NCBI GenBank assembly: GCA_013407085.1
Contig: JACCGJ010013253.1
Location: 1 to 64,000, forward strand
Source: Atriophallophorus winterbourni
Lineage: Eukaryota; Platyhelminthes; Trematoda; Plagiorchiida; Microphallidae
Reading direction: 5' to 3'
DNA length: 64,000 bases
The position numbers and the translations under genes were made by a program. Below are positions 20,876 to 31,000 of this stretch, one piece after another (position 1 is the stretch's first letter; each line of letters starts with the position of its first letter). The notes below the pieces were generated by a model, which did no database searches, was not told the DNA's origin, and saw only the letters and a program-made list of their open reading frames with translations.

Positions 20876-21366
20876 TCGTACCGAGCTGTTGGAAGGGACC
20901 TTGGTGGATTTCTGGAGAAATCAGCGTTTCCGTAGTAGTTAGCGCTTCCCTGTAACTCTTGCGGTTAATGTGGTTAGGGACTGCGTTTAGAACTGGTCTC
21001 AGCAATTGTTTGGAAAGATTCTATCGTGTTTTCAAGCCGTTTAAGGTTCGCCTCTACAGCTAACATGCGTCTTTCCATAATTGAATCAGAGTTTTCGGAT
21101 CTTGATAAATCACTAGTTACTTTCAATCTGCATGGATTACATATATAGCAAATGCTTGGTAATTTCTCATTATTAATTAGAATCACAGATTCAGGTGATA
21201 AATACTTTTCACAGTTCGCATGAATTGCAATTGAACACAAGTAACATTTAACATGAGGCGAACTGAGACTTACGAACTTTTGACAAAGTTTGCACTTCCT
21301 ACAAGCCTCGTCGTCAGGTCCGTATCAGGTCACGTCAGGTCTGATTAAGGTCACGCTGTCAGTCAT
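20876..21366 (-). pseudogene. CR1-like ORF1 N-terminal part, broken
   Basis: Starts MTDSVTL at 21,366. It soon meets a TGA where copy 1 reads on, then encodes the Cys/His finger (CYLCSIAIHANCEKYL, CYICNPCRLK) including the Cys codon lost to a stop in copy 1. A deletion near 21,001 shifts the frame before the PLE junction. Confidence 0.7.
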
Positions 21367-22051
21367 CGTTACAATTTCGCGAGATCGAGTCGATACACTG
21401 AGCGAAGCGGTCGATTATCGATTGGTGTCTCTCGATGGAGTGCAAAGACGACTGGATGCGATGCAGTGCAATCCAACGGACAGTAAAATGGCGTACACTT
21501 TCACGTAAAGGCTGTTCTGTGAGATTTGATCCGACAGTGTTCAAATAACTGTCAGTAAATACCAAACAGCGAGATCTTCTTGATGGTATCCGAGTTGTTG
21601 CGTTATTATGGATCGGAAGCAATGTTGCACGCGCATGCAATGTTGGGTAGAAACTGGAAGTTTTGATTGTCAAGAATTCACGTTTCTCCGACTTGAAAAT
21701 AGCATATTATGAATGAGGAAGTTAAGACGAGTCCAATGATATAAGAACCGTTAGGTCCGTCAATAGAGCGAGCAATAAGATCCAAAAATATGAGAGCACA
21801 CATTTGTACGTCCACACCGTAGCCTGTATTTGATATTTCAATAATAAATAAATTTCTGTATCATTGGAAATCTTAAAGAAAATCACACATGTAAAGCATG
21901 CTAAACAGATTTATCTTACTTACGAGCAATATATGCCTAACATTGAATAACACATCTCAAACAAAAGATAATTTGCTTCAAAAGAATTCTTTTACTTGCA
22001 TGACGATGCTTTCGAAGCAAGAAAACATAACAGGAAATGATGCTTACATCA
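20876..22051 (-). mobile_element. CR1-like retrotransposon copy 2, 5' part only
   Basis: Nearly identical to 17,920-19,054, except for a 47-bp extra segment near 21,667-21,714 and a short deletion near 21,001. It holds the 5' UTR and the first part of ORF1 and then joins PLE RT sequence at 20,876. Confidence 0.8.
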
Positions 22052-22303
22052 GAAGCATAAATCGAATACGCTCCAGTGAGTTGAGATCCCGTTATATTCG
22101 CGCCGCGTTGACCTGCATCTGGAAAAATTGCTTTCTCTCTGGAAGTGGAGTTAATTTCATCTTCTTGCTCAAAATGACCTTTTACAATGCAAATTTTAGC
22201 TGAAGATTCCTTGTTTGGAAACGTTTTGAGATCAAACTGTATGAAAACAATTTTCACAGTATGTCGCCAATGCCATGTCTTGGATAGCTGAAACAGTGCA
22301 GTC
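22052..22303. other. Unassigned DNA between CR1 copy 2 and the palindrome
   Basis: No open frame or repeat that I can identify. Confidence 0.4.
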
Positions 22304-23338
22304 ATAATGACCAAATCAAGATCAACTATGCACTCTGCATCAGAGAATAATAACTAGTAGGTTGAATATAGCATTGTGTGAATCTACAAAACAATTCATA
22401 CATCTGCAGCATTGAGGCAGCCACATAAACTCAAGTACGTTATACACCTATTGAAATCGAAAAGCTTATCCGAAGCAGTTTAAAAGGATTATGGTTTGAC
22501 ACTACCTCCAAATGTTGGGATTTTTCACAAAATTTAATTAATTGCAATATGTTCAAGGTCGATTGGGTAGCCAGAATGAAATGAGGTTTGTATGAAATCA
22601 GTAATCAGACTTTGAATAAAGTTTCGTTTCGTCTGATTAATGGTAGTACCCGTTACAGGGAATATGACTATATAACATACCGTCCACCAGCTCTGTTTAG
22701 GTCTTGCATTAAAAAATCCAAAACGGATAATGGGGCTCAGTAAACAGTTCAAAACCTGAAATTTACGAGATCAAACTAGAAAATATTTCAAAGGTAACCT
22801 TGGATCATCTCTCATGGGACCATAGAGTACAACTTAAATAAATTTAAATCGGAAACATGAGGTCGGTGAAATTCGTGCAAAATGTAAGCAAAAATTCTTC
22901 AATCGAAATGGACCTATGAAAATTTTATATTTACTGCATATTTATTATGACAATATGCGAATAATCAATGATCATTAATGTAATGATAAAATTCATATAA
23001 GTCTTTAAGGCTATTGTTGCATTAAATATATGTCTTTACGGGTAAACGATTGCGCACACCAAGTGATTTCGGCAAAACATAAGGTGGAACCTTTAAAGAA
23101 ATTAGAATTTATTCAAGGAACAATTAAGTTAGCTATTAAAAGACCCATGAGCGAGCATGATATATTTGGCAACTAGAAATAAAAACCAATTAACCCATAC
23201 TAATATTTCATATTTCCCAAATTGTTTATCATTTGAGATGAATTTTTAGCACCATGTTTCGTAATTTCTCATTAACAGGAATAATTTGAGGCATGTTATG
23301 GTGTATGGTTTAGAACGGTCACAAATGTATCAGATTAA

Positions 23339-23581
23339 CTAATTAATTGCTTTTCTGTTTAACGAAAATCTTTGATGACCAAAATTGATAGTTTCAATAG
23401 CTTTTTTGTGAGATGACGATAGAAGGTAAGAGCAGGAATCTTTCTTCCGGTTTTCGGGCTTATCCGTTTCGGTTGTTGCATCCCAGAAAGGCCTTAATTC
23501 ATCAGGTATCGTCAAATGAATCTGTAGTAGTTTCCGGTAGATCACAGCTATTGAATATTTTGTATTGCTATATACTTGCAT
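23339..23581 (-). other. 80-codon open frame in the left arm, frameshifted in the right arm
   Basis: Encodes a natural-looking stretch (TIPDELRPFWDATTETDKPE) open to the stop; the right-arm copy at 27,114 loses one base after DEL and changes frame. It could be an exon or a relic. I recognise no family. Confidence 0.25.
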
Positions 23582-24339
23582 GCAATGGTTGATCTACGGT
23601 AATGCTAAATTCAGCGCAAAATCTTACTCATTCGCCTTCATCAGTACTTTTTATTCAATAAACATTGACAAAGAAGAAACAAATTGCATACAACCCTTTT
23701 GAAAAAAACACAAATTGCGCCTACTTCACAATCGCCGATAAAAACAAAATCTGAGCTGGTTTCACATAGCATATAGTAATTAAAATGTTCGAAATTCTTG
23801 AGATGCAATGATTTTGTTCCTCAAATCAAACAAAAATTGATTGTGCGAGTAGATCATCATGATAGCGTTGGCAGTCATTCCAGTGACACTGATAGCTTAC
23901 CGATCCCCAGTCCTTAGTCGGCGTCTTTCTGATATCTAATTAACCAACATCAGCAATCCTCTTCGTCAAAATGTGACATAATTCTGGTGAACATCAGCAA
24001 TCACGAAAAAATGAACTTACTTGAATCATTTATGTGATAAAATTGCAGCATGCTTTTTCCTTGCAACTGGCAAAAACTTCGTCTTCAATGCAATGACAGA
24101 TTGCGCAAAATTCAACTTTCGCGTTTTTGATGGGGAATTACTTGCCAGCCGCATACAAGGTCTGAAACAATACGATGAAAGAGAAAAAGAAAAACAAATT
24201 TCTGCGTTTTAATATCATCAAAGTAGACAATATGCGAATAATGAATAATGAATAATCATTAAGGTAATGCTAAAATTGAAACAAGTCTTTAAGGCTATTG
24301 TTGCATTAAACGTATGTCTTTACGGGTAAACTATTGTCT

Positions 24340-24342
24340 ACA

Positions 24343-24388
<46 letters not shown>

Positions 24389-24840
24389 TATATATATATA
24401 TAGTACTATCTTATATCATAATATAATATATAATATCATATATATATATTGCACATCATATATTTTTTCAGTCAATACGAGAGCTTTTGTTTTTTCAAAC
24501 GTTTTAACATGTCGTGAACATGTGAACCAAGGACGTTTGATGCCCCGCACGCTTTAAACGCTGCGCAATATTTTATTTTTTGAAGGATGGGGAATTTGCT
24601 GCGCCGGTCGGAATAATGCGAAAGAAAACTCATACATGCCTGCAGACGGAACCGAAACTGTTTTGATTTTGAATGTGAATGGCAATCTCAAATTTTCCCA
24701 TCAATTTTTGACGTCCCCCTTATTCGTATTGAAATTCTGTGTTCAAACTATTTTGATTAACTGAAAATTCGTTTTAACGAATAAAGTTCTTTTCTTCTTT
24801 CTTTCTTGCTTCTTCTTCTTCTATATATAATATATACATA
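24340..24840 (+). repeat. Left-arm-specific insertion: AT microsatellite plus retroelement 3' end
   Basis: An AT dinucleotide run covers about 24,344-24,402. It is followed by about 430 bp absent from the right arm, ending with the hairpin-AATAAAG-TTC-rich tail motif at 24,762-24,830 also seen at 28,561 and (reversed) at 957-899. This suggests a 5'-truncated retroelement insertion after the arms formed. Confidence 0.6.
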
Positions 24841-24889
24841 TTCGGATTTGCCACAATCCAGTAGCTCACACCAGAATTCTTTTGATAAT

Positions 24890-25242
24890 TTCAAGTTCAG
24901 AAAAAATCGTATTCTCCTGAATCTATGCTGTGCTTCATAGCTTAAGTTAATGAGTTTACAGCGATTCCACAAAGCATCCAGTATGAACCACGACATTAAT
25001 TAAAATAGAACTAGTGATCAAGTTATCGGACGACAGTTTAATGGACATTTACATTCGACGACCTCGTAGATCGGACTAATCAGGACAATTTTCCAAGTTT
25101 CCGGCACGAAGTTCTGTTCAAACATTATCTTGTACACGTCAGATGTCGGTATATAAATTCTATTTAGGGTGACCCTGTTTTTCATTGTTTTTTCCACCTT
25201 GTGAAGAAATAGCAGGCTGCGGCTATGTCCATGTGTTGACAA
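24890..25242 (-). pseudogene. CR1-like RT fragment, left arm
   Basis: Minus strand reads VPETWKIVLISPIYEVVE, then CPLNCRPIT, a stop, and MSWFILDALWNRCKLINL with YEAQHRFRRIRF. These are the CR1 RT blocks equivalent to ANDWKCGLITPIYKGG, SNYRPVT and AQHGFRTRHS of the element at 56-57 kb. Its mirror copy is in the right arm. Confidence 0.7.
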
Positions 25243-25470
25243 CTTGGAGATTACTGATGCAAATTTTTCTCGAAGAACTTTTGTACAATCTTTAAATGAT
25301 GTAACTATACCATGCGAATCGAAGTTCTTGTCTACTCGCTACTTTATAAGTAGCTGAAGGGACTAAACTAAGCCCCAACTGATCGAACGGCGTATTGCCG
25401 CGAGGGTTATTACAACCCCAGGATAGTTCGAAGTAGAATACCATTCCGAAACGCTAAAATCTCACCGGAA

Positions 25471-25513
25471 GCACAGGACCGGTTTCGAGGTTTTTGCCTC
25501 TCATCAGCTATGC
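25471..25513 (-). ncRNA. Hammerhead ribozyme, repeat unit 1
   Basis: Minus strand: helix I GCAUAG pairs with CUGUGC (six pairs, one G-U); core CUGAUGA; helix II GAGG with CCUC, loop CAAAAA; GAAA; helix III from the self-complementary ACCGGU; cleavage expected after GUC. Every core base of a type I hammerhead is present. The tiny helix III suggests that a dimeric transcript would cut best, which a tandem repeat supplies. Confidence 0.85.
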
Positions 25514-25727
25514 GTATCCGCTGGACTCTTCGCGTTTCGAACTAGTATTTGTGTAGACGGATGGCGTAATGTGAACTGAAGTTCTCGTCTACTCGCTACT
25601 TTATAAGTAGCTGAAGGGACTAAACTAAGCCCCAACTGATTGAACGGCGTATTGCCGCGAGGGTTATTACAACCCCAGGATAGTTCGAAGTAGAATACCG
25701 TTCCGAATCGCTCAAATCTCACCGGCT

Positions 25728-25770
25728 GCACAGGACCGGTTTCGAGGTTTTTGCTTCTCATCAGCCATGC
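25728..25770 (-). ncRNA. Hammerhead ribozyme, repeat unit 2
   Basis: Same fold 257 bp further on: helix I GCAUGG with CUGUGC (two G-U pairs), core CUGAUGA, helix II GAAG with CCUC (one A-C mismatch), GAAA, helix III ACCGGU, cleavage after GUC. Slightly weaker than unit 1. Confidence 0.8.
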
Positions 25771-25856
25771 GTATCCGCAGGACTCTTCGCGTTTCGAACT
25801 AGTATTTGTTTAGACAGATGGCGCAATGCGAGTCGAAGTTCTCGTCTACTCGCTAG

Positions 25857-28353
25857 CGCCAAATTGTCGACACATGGACTGTTCCTAAAATCTGGAAGCT
25901 GCAGCCTGCTAATTTTCCACGATTTGGAAAAAACAATGAAAAAACAGGTTCACCCTGGATAGAATTTTTATACCCCAATCTTTTGCATAATCCATCTTCA
26001 GAAGTGGCATAAACGACATCTGACGTGTACAAGATAATGTTTGAACAGAACTTCGTGCCGAAAACTTGGAAAATTGTACTGATTAGTCCGATCTACTAGG
26101 TCGTCGAATGCAAATGTCCATTAAACTGTCGTCCGATAACTTCATTACTAATTCTATCATAATTAATGTCGTGGTTCATACTGGATGCTTTGTGGAATCG
26201 CTATAAACTCATTAACTTAAGCTATGAAGCACAGCATAGATTCAGAAAAATACGATTTTTTCTGAACTTGAAATTATCAAAAGAATCCGAATATATATAT
26301 ATATATATATATTCATATGCTGTGGACAATTGTTTACCCCTAAAGACATACGTTTAATGCAACAATAGCCTTAAAGACTTGTTTCAATTTTAGCATTACC
26401 TTAATGATTATTCATTATTCATTATTCGCATATTGTCTACTTTGATGATATTAAAACGCAGAAATTTGTTTTTCTTTTTCTCTTTCATCGTATTGTTTCA
26501 GACCTTGTATGCGGCTGGCAAGTAATTCCCCATCAAAAACGCGAAAGTTGAATTTTGCGCAATCTGTCATTGCATTGAAGACGAAGTACTTGCCAGTTGC
26601 AAGGAAAAAGCATGCTGCAATTTTATCACATAAATGATTCAAGTAAGTTCATTTTTTCGTGATTGCTGATGTTCACCAGAATTATGTCACATTTTGACGA
26701 AGAGGATTGCTGCTGTTGGTTAATTAGATATCAGAAAGACGCCGGCTAAGGACTGGGGATAAGCTGTCAGTGTCACTGGAATGACTGCCAACGCTATCAT
26801 GATGATCTACTCGCACAATCAATTTTTGTTTGATTTGAGGAACAAAATCATTGCATCTCAAGAATTTCGAACATTTTAATTACTATATGCTATGTGAAAC
26901 CAGCTCAGATTTTGTTTTTATCGGCGATTGTGAAGTAGGCGCAATTTGTGTTTTTTTTCAAAAGGGTTGTATGCAATTTGTTTCTTCTTTGTCAATCTTT
27001 ATTGAATAAAAAGTACTGATGAAGGCGAATGAGTAAGATTTTGCGCTGAATTTAGCATTACCGTAGATCAACCATTGCATGCAAGTATATAGCAATACAA
27101 ATATTCAATAGCTGTGATCTACCGGAAACTACTACAGATTCATTTGACGATACCTGATGAATTAAGCCTTTCTGGGATGCAACAACCGAAACGGATAAGC
27201 CCGAAAACCGGAAGAAAGATTCCTGTTCTTACGTTCCATCGTCATCTCACAAAAAAGCTATTGAAACTATCAATTTTGGTCATCAAAGATTTTCGTTAAA
27301 CAGAAAAGCAATTAATTAGTTAATCTGATAAATTTGTGACCGTTCTAAACCATACACCAAAACATGCCTCAAATTATTCCTGTTAATGAGAAATTACGAA
27401 ACATGGTGCTGAAAATTCATCTCAAATGATAAACAATTTGGGAAATATGAAACATTAGTATGGGTTAATTGGTTTTTCTTTCTAGTTGCCAAATATGTCA
27501 TGCTCGCTCATGGGTCTTTTAATAGCTAACTTAATTGTTCCTTGAATAAATTCTAATTTCTTTAAGGGTTCCACCCTATGTTTTCCCGAAATCACTTGGT
27601 GTGCGCAATCGTTTACCCGTAAAGACATATATTTAATGCAACAATAGCCTTAAAGACTTATATGAATTTTATCATTACATTAATGATCATTGATTATTCG
27701 CATATTGTCATAATAAATATGCAGTAAATATAAAATTTCCATAGGGCCATTTCGATTGAAGAATTTTTGCTTACATTTTGCACGAATTTCACCGACCTCA
27801 TGTTTCCGATTTAAATTTATTTAAGTTGTACTCTATGGTCCCATGAGAGATGATCCAAGGTTACCTTTGAAATATTTTCTAGTTTGATCTCGTAAATTTC
27901 AGGTTTTGAACTGTTTACTGAGCCCCATTATCCGTTTTGGATTTTTTAATGCAAGACCTAAACAGAGCTGGTGGACGGTATGTTATATAGTCATATTCCC
28001 TGTAACGGGTACTACCATAAATCAGACGAAACGAAACTTTATTCAAAGTCTGATTACTGATTTCATACAAACCTCATTTCATTCTGGCTACCCAATCGAC
28101 CTTGAACATATTGCAATTAATTAATTTTTGTGAAAAATCCCAACATTTGGAGGTAGTTTCAAACCATAATCCTTGTAAACTGCTTCGGATAAGCTTTTTG
28201 ATTTTAAAAGGTATATAGCGTACTTGAGTTTATGTGGCTGCCTCAATGTTGCAGATGTATGAATTGTTTTGTAGATTCACACAATGCTATATTCAACCTA
28301 CTAGTTATTATTCTCTGATGCAGAGTGCATTGTTGATCTTGATTTGGTCATTT
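25857..28353 (-). repeat. Right arm of the large inverted repeat
   Basis: Reverse complement of the left arm. An AT run at 26,291-26,312 sits where the left arm has its insertion. The outer boundary is near 28,353, after which the sequences on the two sides are unrelated; I see no target duplication. Confidence 0.85.
25869..26260 (+). pseudogene. CR1-like RT fragment, right arm
   Basis: Mirror of 24,890-25,242. Plus strand shows MSWFILDALWNRYKLINL with YEAQHRFRKIRF and, upstream and more decayed, the ISPI-type block. The two fragments point away from the palindrome centre. Confidence 0.65.
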
Positions 28354-28665
28354 TCGGATCAACTGGGGTTCAATTTTCACGTGCACTTTAGAACGAAGTA
28401 CGAAATACCGGGACTTGCAGTGACCCAAAAACTTTTGCTAGTAAACTGGATCGTATGTCAATCAATTAAGACGGACAAGAAAAATCGTTCAGTCGACAAA
28501 TTGTAACTCGATGTCGGGACATGTTTATCATTTTTTAAATATGTGGTGAAATTATTGTAACAGCTGAAAATTCGTGTGTACGAATAAAGTCAATTTCTTC
28601 TTCTTCTTTTTGTTCTTCTTCTTTTTCTTTTTATTCTTCTTCTTCTCCTGCAACGGTAGAAAAGT
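28354..28665 (+). mobile_element. Retroelement 3' end with hairpin, AATAAAG and TTC-rich tail
   Basis: At 28,561-28,650 the sequence has GCTGAAAATTCGTGTGTACG then AATAAAG and a long TTC/TTTTTC tail, the same 3' end as at 24,762 and 957-899 (reversed). ATTCGT and ACGAAT form a small hairpin. Upstream a short open frame ends near 28,504. The clade is not determined. Confidence 0.55.
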
Positions 28666-30944
28666 AGCGCTTGTATGCTAATGTTGGATAAGGATGGAAC
28701 AAGCAACCTGTTCGATAACATTTGCCTACACACATGTATGGATAAATCCCATAACCGTGAACCAAAATGCTCATTTGCTTGCATTTCCAACACACACACA
28801 CCACGACCGGTGTCGTGCTGTTTGCACTTATTGGGTAGAAACAGTAAGAGCAGTATTCGCACGATCTTGCAACATTTCTCATTTATACGAGTAAACAGGA
28901 GGAGATAGAATCATTATAATCATACATTAAATAACATATGCAATTCATCGATGTCAGTCAAGCGACCCAAAGTTTTCAAATGCGCGAAGGGTAACAGTTG
29001 GCATCAGCTCGTGAATAATTCTAATCAAATTGCTAGAGGAAGCAGACACATTTGAGATGTAATATGTAATAATTTGATTCGCTTATAAGTAATCCCACTC
29101 TGTGTGAATCTTTGTCGTTTGCTTACTAATTGTTTGACTAATTGGCGTTTCCTTGTTTCGGAGAGAACGGTTCTCATTAACTGTTCACTTATTGTCCTCG
29201 GGTTATGAATATAAAAAAAATTAACAGCTTCACAAGAGACCATATTAACGTTCGATCAAAATTTCCTGGAAATGGTGAAAAATTAATAGACATTTGGACC
29301 GCAAATGCCTTTTGGCCTTGATTGACCATGTTTGACCTCCGCATCTGGTTTACGTATCCTATACTTTGGGTTTAATTGGATTTCTAATTTAAAAACAATA
29401 TTTAGTGTAAAAGAGACACCTGTTTGTGGAACACAAAGTATTCGCGGTTACGTGTTTTGACTATTGCATCGATTGGTACGTCACAGCTGTCTTCTGGCTC
29501 TTTGTCTCTTGGACTTGCTGGTAAGGTTACGCTTAGTTCTCTAATGGAAAACAAAATTTCCACCTGTAATTAATACTTTTTATCGAATGATACGAAATAC
29601 GAAGATCATTTTTAATAGATTGTTGACTTCAGTTAGCTCAATGATGTAATGCGTCTAGAAATTGAATTTTTCCCATTTTATTTAATATTGGTTCATCTAA
29701 ATTGTTCTCCAATACGAGAAATGTAATTGCCTCGAATTGTGATTTGCCGATTTCCCACTAGACATTAATGAAATCATCTGACTGTCAATAGAGCATGTGT
29801 AAACTGCGTGTATACCGCACACTAACATGCATACTGGTTGGATCAAATTCTTTACATCTCGTATGAGTGAGTTCAATAAGTCGTGAAATTTACACTCATT
29901 GAATCGTTGCGTTACAGATTCAAAAGCAATTAAGCGAATCCCTTTACTTTCGTTTTTGAATGTCACACTGACCACTTGACATACTGCCGCACCCAGTGCA
30001 CATGGATAGGGCATGAATGTGACAACGTATCCAAGATTTACAGGCAAAATGACGCAGCAATTTGCGATCTGAGATGATTGCTTTTCGATTAAGTAGACGA
30101 GTGGATGATCCTCGGTCTCCCTTTATTGTAATCCAGCAGACGAAATCACTTTTTGTAAGTAATCTCAGATGAAACAAGATCAATCAGTGGAAAGATTGTT
30201 TCAGATTGCGCTCGATACGCTTATAACTGACCGATATATTATTGTGCTTATGCACAAACATTTTCTCACCACAAACGGTTTCTCATTGATTACGTTCATC
30301 CGGTGAAGATATTATGATTAGGTTTAGTGAACATTTAAAAAGTGATGAAGTGGTATACAAAGTTGTCCTTAAATTTTAGTCTTGTATACGGATTTTATAA
30401 ACACTACGGCGATCAAATACAGAATCACAACATGATTTCCTTACAACTCACTGATCCCAATATTGCAGCGACTTTTTATACCGCTTTACCACTATTTCAA
30501 GGCTCACTAAATCGAATCTTACTGCTTTCGTTTGATGAAGACAAGCAGTTAAAAACAGTCTACGGATTGTATATGCGGGGATATGAGCACCACATTACAT
30601 CATTTCAGACGACTTCAGGGATGGATTCTCAAATTGGCAATGATTTTACTTATTTACCAATCCACATGGCTCAAAACTTAAAAAATATTCAACAAAACTA
30701 TCTGTAAATTTTGTTTGTTTGTCGTGTGCTTTTATCTAAATAATTACTTTGTTTTCTATTAATTGCAGATGTTTTTACTCTCGATATGTTAGTTACTGTG
30801 ATCCAACAATTTGATTCCAATCAACCAATGCTAGACACATGAATTCTGAGGTTTTCACAACAATTTCCAGATGTTGGTCTTAATTGTAACAGTCAATGAA
30901 AGAAAATCGACAGTAAAGGAGAAATTTCAATACATAAATCTCAC
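28666..30944. other. No confirmed gene; candidate terminal exons of the metalloproteinase
   Basis: The minus strand holds an open frame at about 30,140-29,697 (with PVNLGYVVTFMPYPCALGAA, FNECKFHDLLNSLIRDVKNL) preceded by an AG and reads like protein, but matches no domain I know and cannot be joined with confidence to the hinge exon at 30,945. A plus-strand open frame at 30,342-30,707 is also unassigned. A segment near 28,690-28,870 is distantly similar to 42,420-42,660. Confidence 0.3.
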
Positions 30945-30992
30945 CTGTTCCTCTAGGACGAATAGTAGTAGTGGTCGTTGGTGTAGGATTCG
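30945..30992 (-). CDS. Probable metalloproteinase hinge exon 2 (Thr-rich)
   Basis: 48 nt between acceptor CTTTTATTTCAG and donor GTGAGA. Joined in phase to the previous hinge exon it reads NPTPTTTTTIRPRGTG, a low-complexity Thr/Pro linker that could be O-glycosylated. What follows downstream is unresolved. Confidence 0.55.
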
Positions 30993-31000
30993 CTGAAATA

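Larger units (their letters stand above)
22304..25250 (+). repeat. Left arm of a large inverted repeat
   Basis: The reverse complement of this arm aligns with 25,857-28,353. Translations of matching frames are identical over 72 residues (22,534-22,752 against 27,906-28,124) and nearly so over 63 residues (24,021-24,212 against 26,451-26,642). The left arm is longer because of an insertion of about 500 bp at 24,340-24,840. Small substitutions and indels elsewhere show that the arms have diverged independently. Confidence 0.85.
25314..25856 (-). repeat. Retrozyme-like tandem repeat: two 257-bp units with hammerheads, plus a partial unit
   Basis: Two direct copies (from about 25,314 and 25,571) and the first 30 or so bases of a third. 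Unit spacing, measured between the hammerheads, is 257 bp. Each unit carries one minus-strand hammerhead. It lies in the unpaired spacer between the two palindrome arms. Short tandem units with one type I hammerhead and minimal helix III match the animal retrozyme/Sm-alpha class of small non-autonomous elements that yield circular RNA; the family assignment is inference. Confidence 0.75.

Noticed and set aside
22610..22660. AATCAGACGAAAC resembling part of a hammerhead core
   Set aside because: Only the second box and part of a helix are present; no CUGANGA at a workable distance.
22304..28353. Palindrome as a foldback read artefact
   Set aside because: The arms differ by a 500-bp insertion, AT-run length and many small changes, which a hairpin read of one molecule would not show. 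It is not excluded without reads.
30342..30707. Plus-strand 121-codon open frame as a gene
   Set aside because: No recognised motif, no clear splice or start context, lies in an AT-rich region downstream of the metalloproteinase; length alone is weak evidence.
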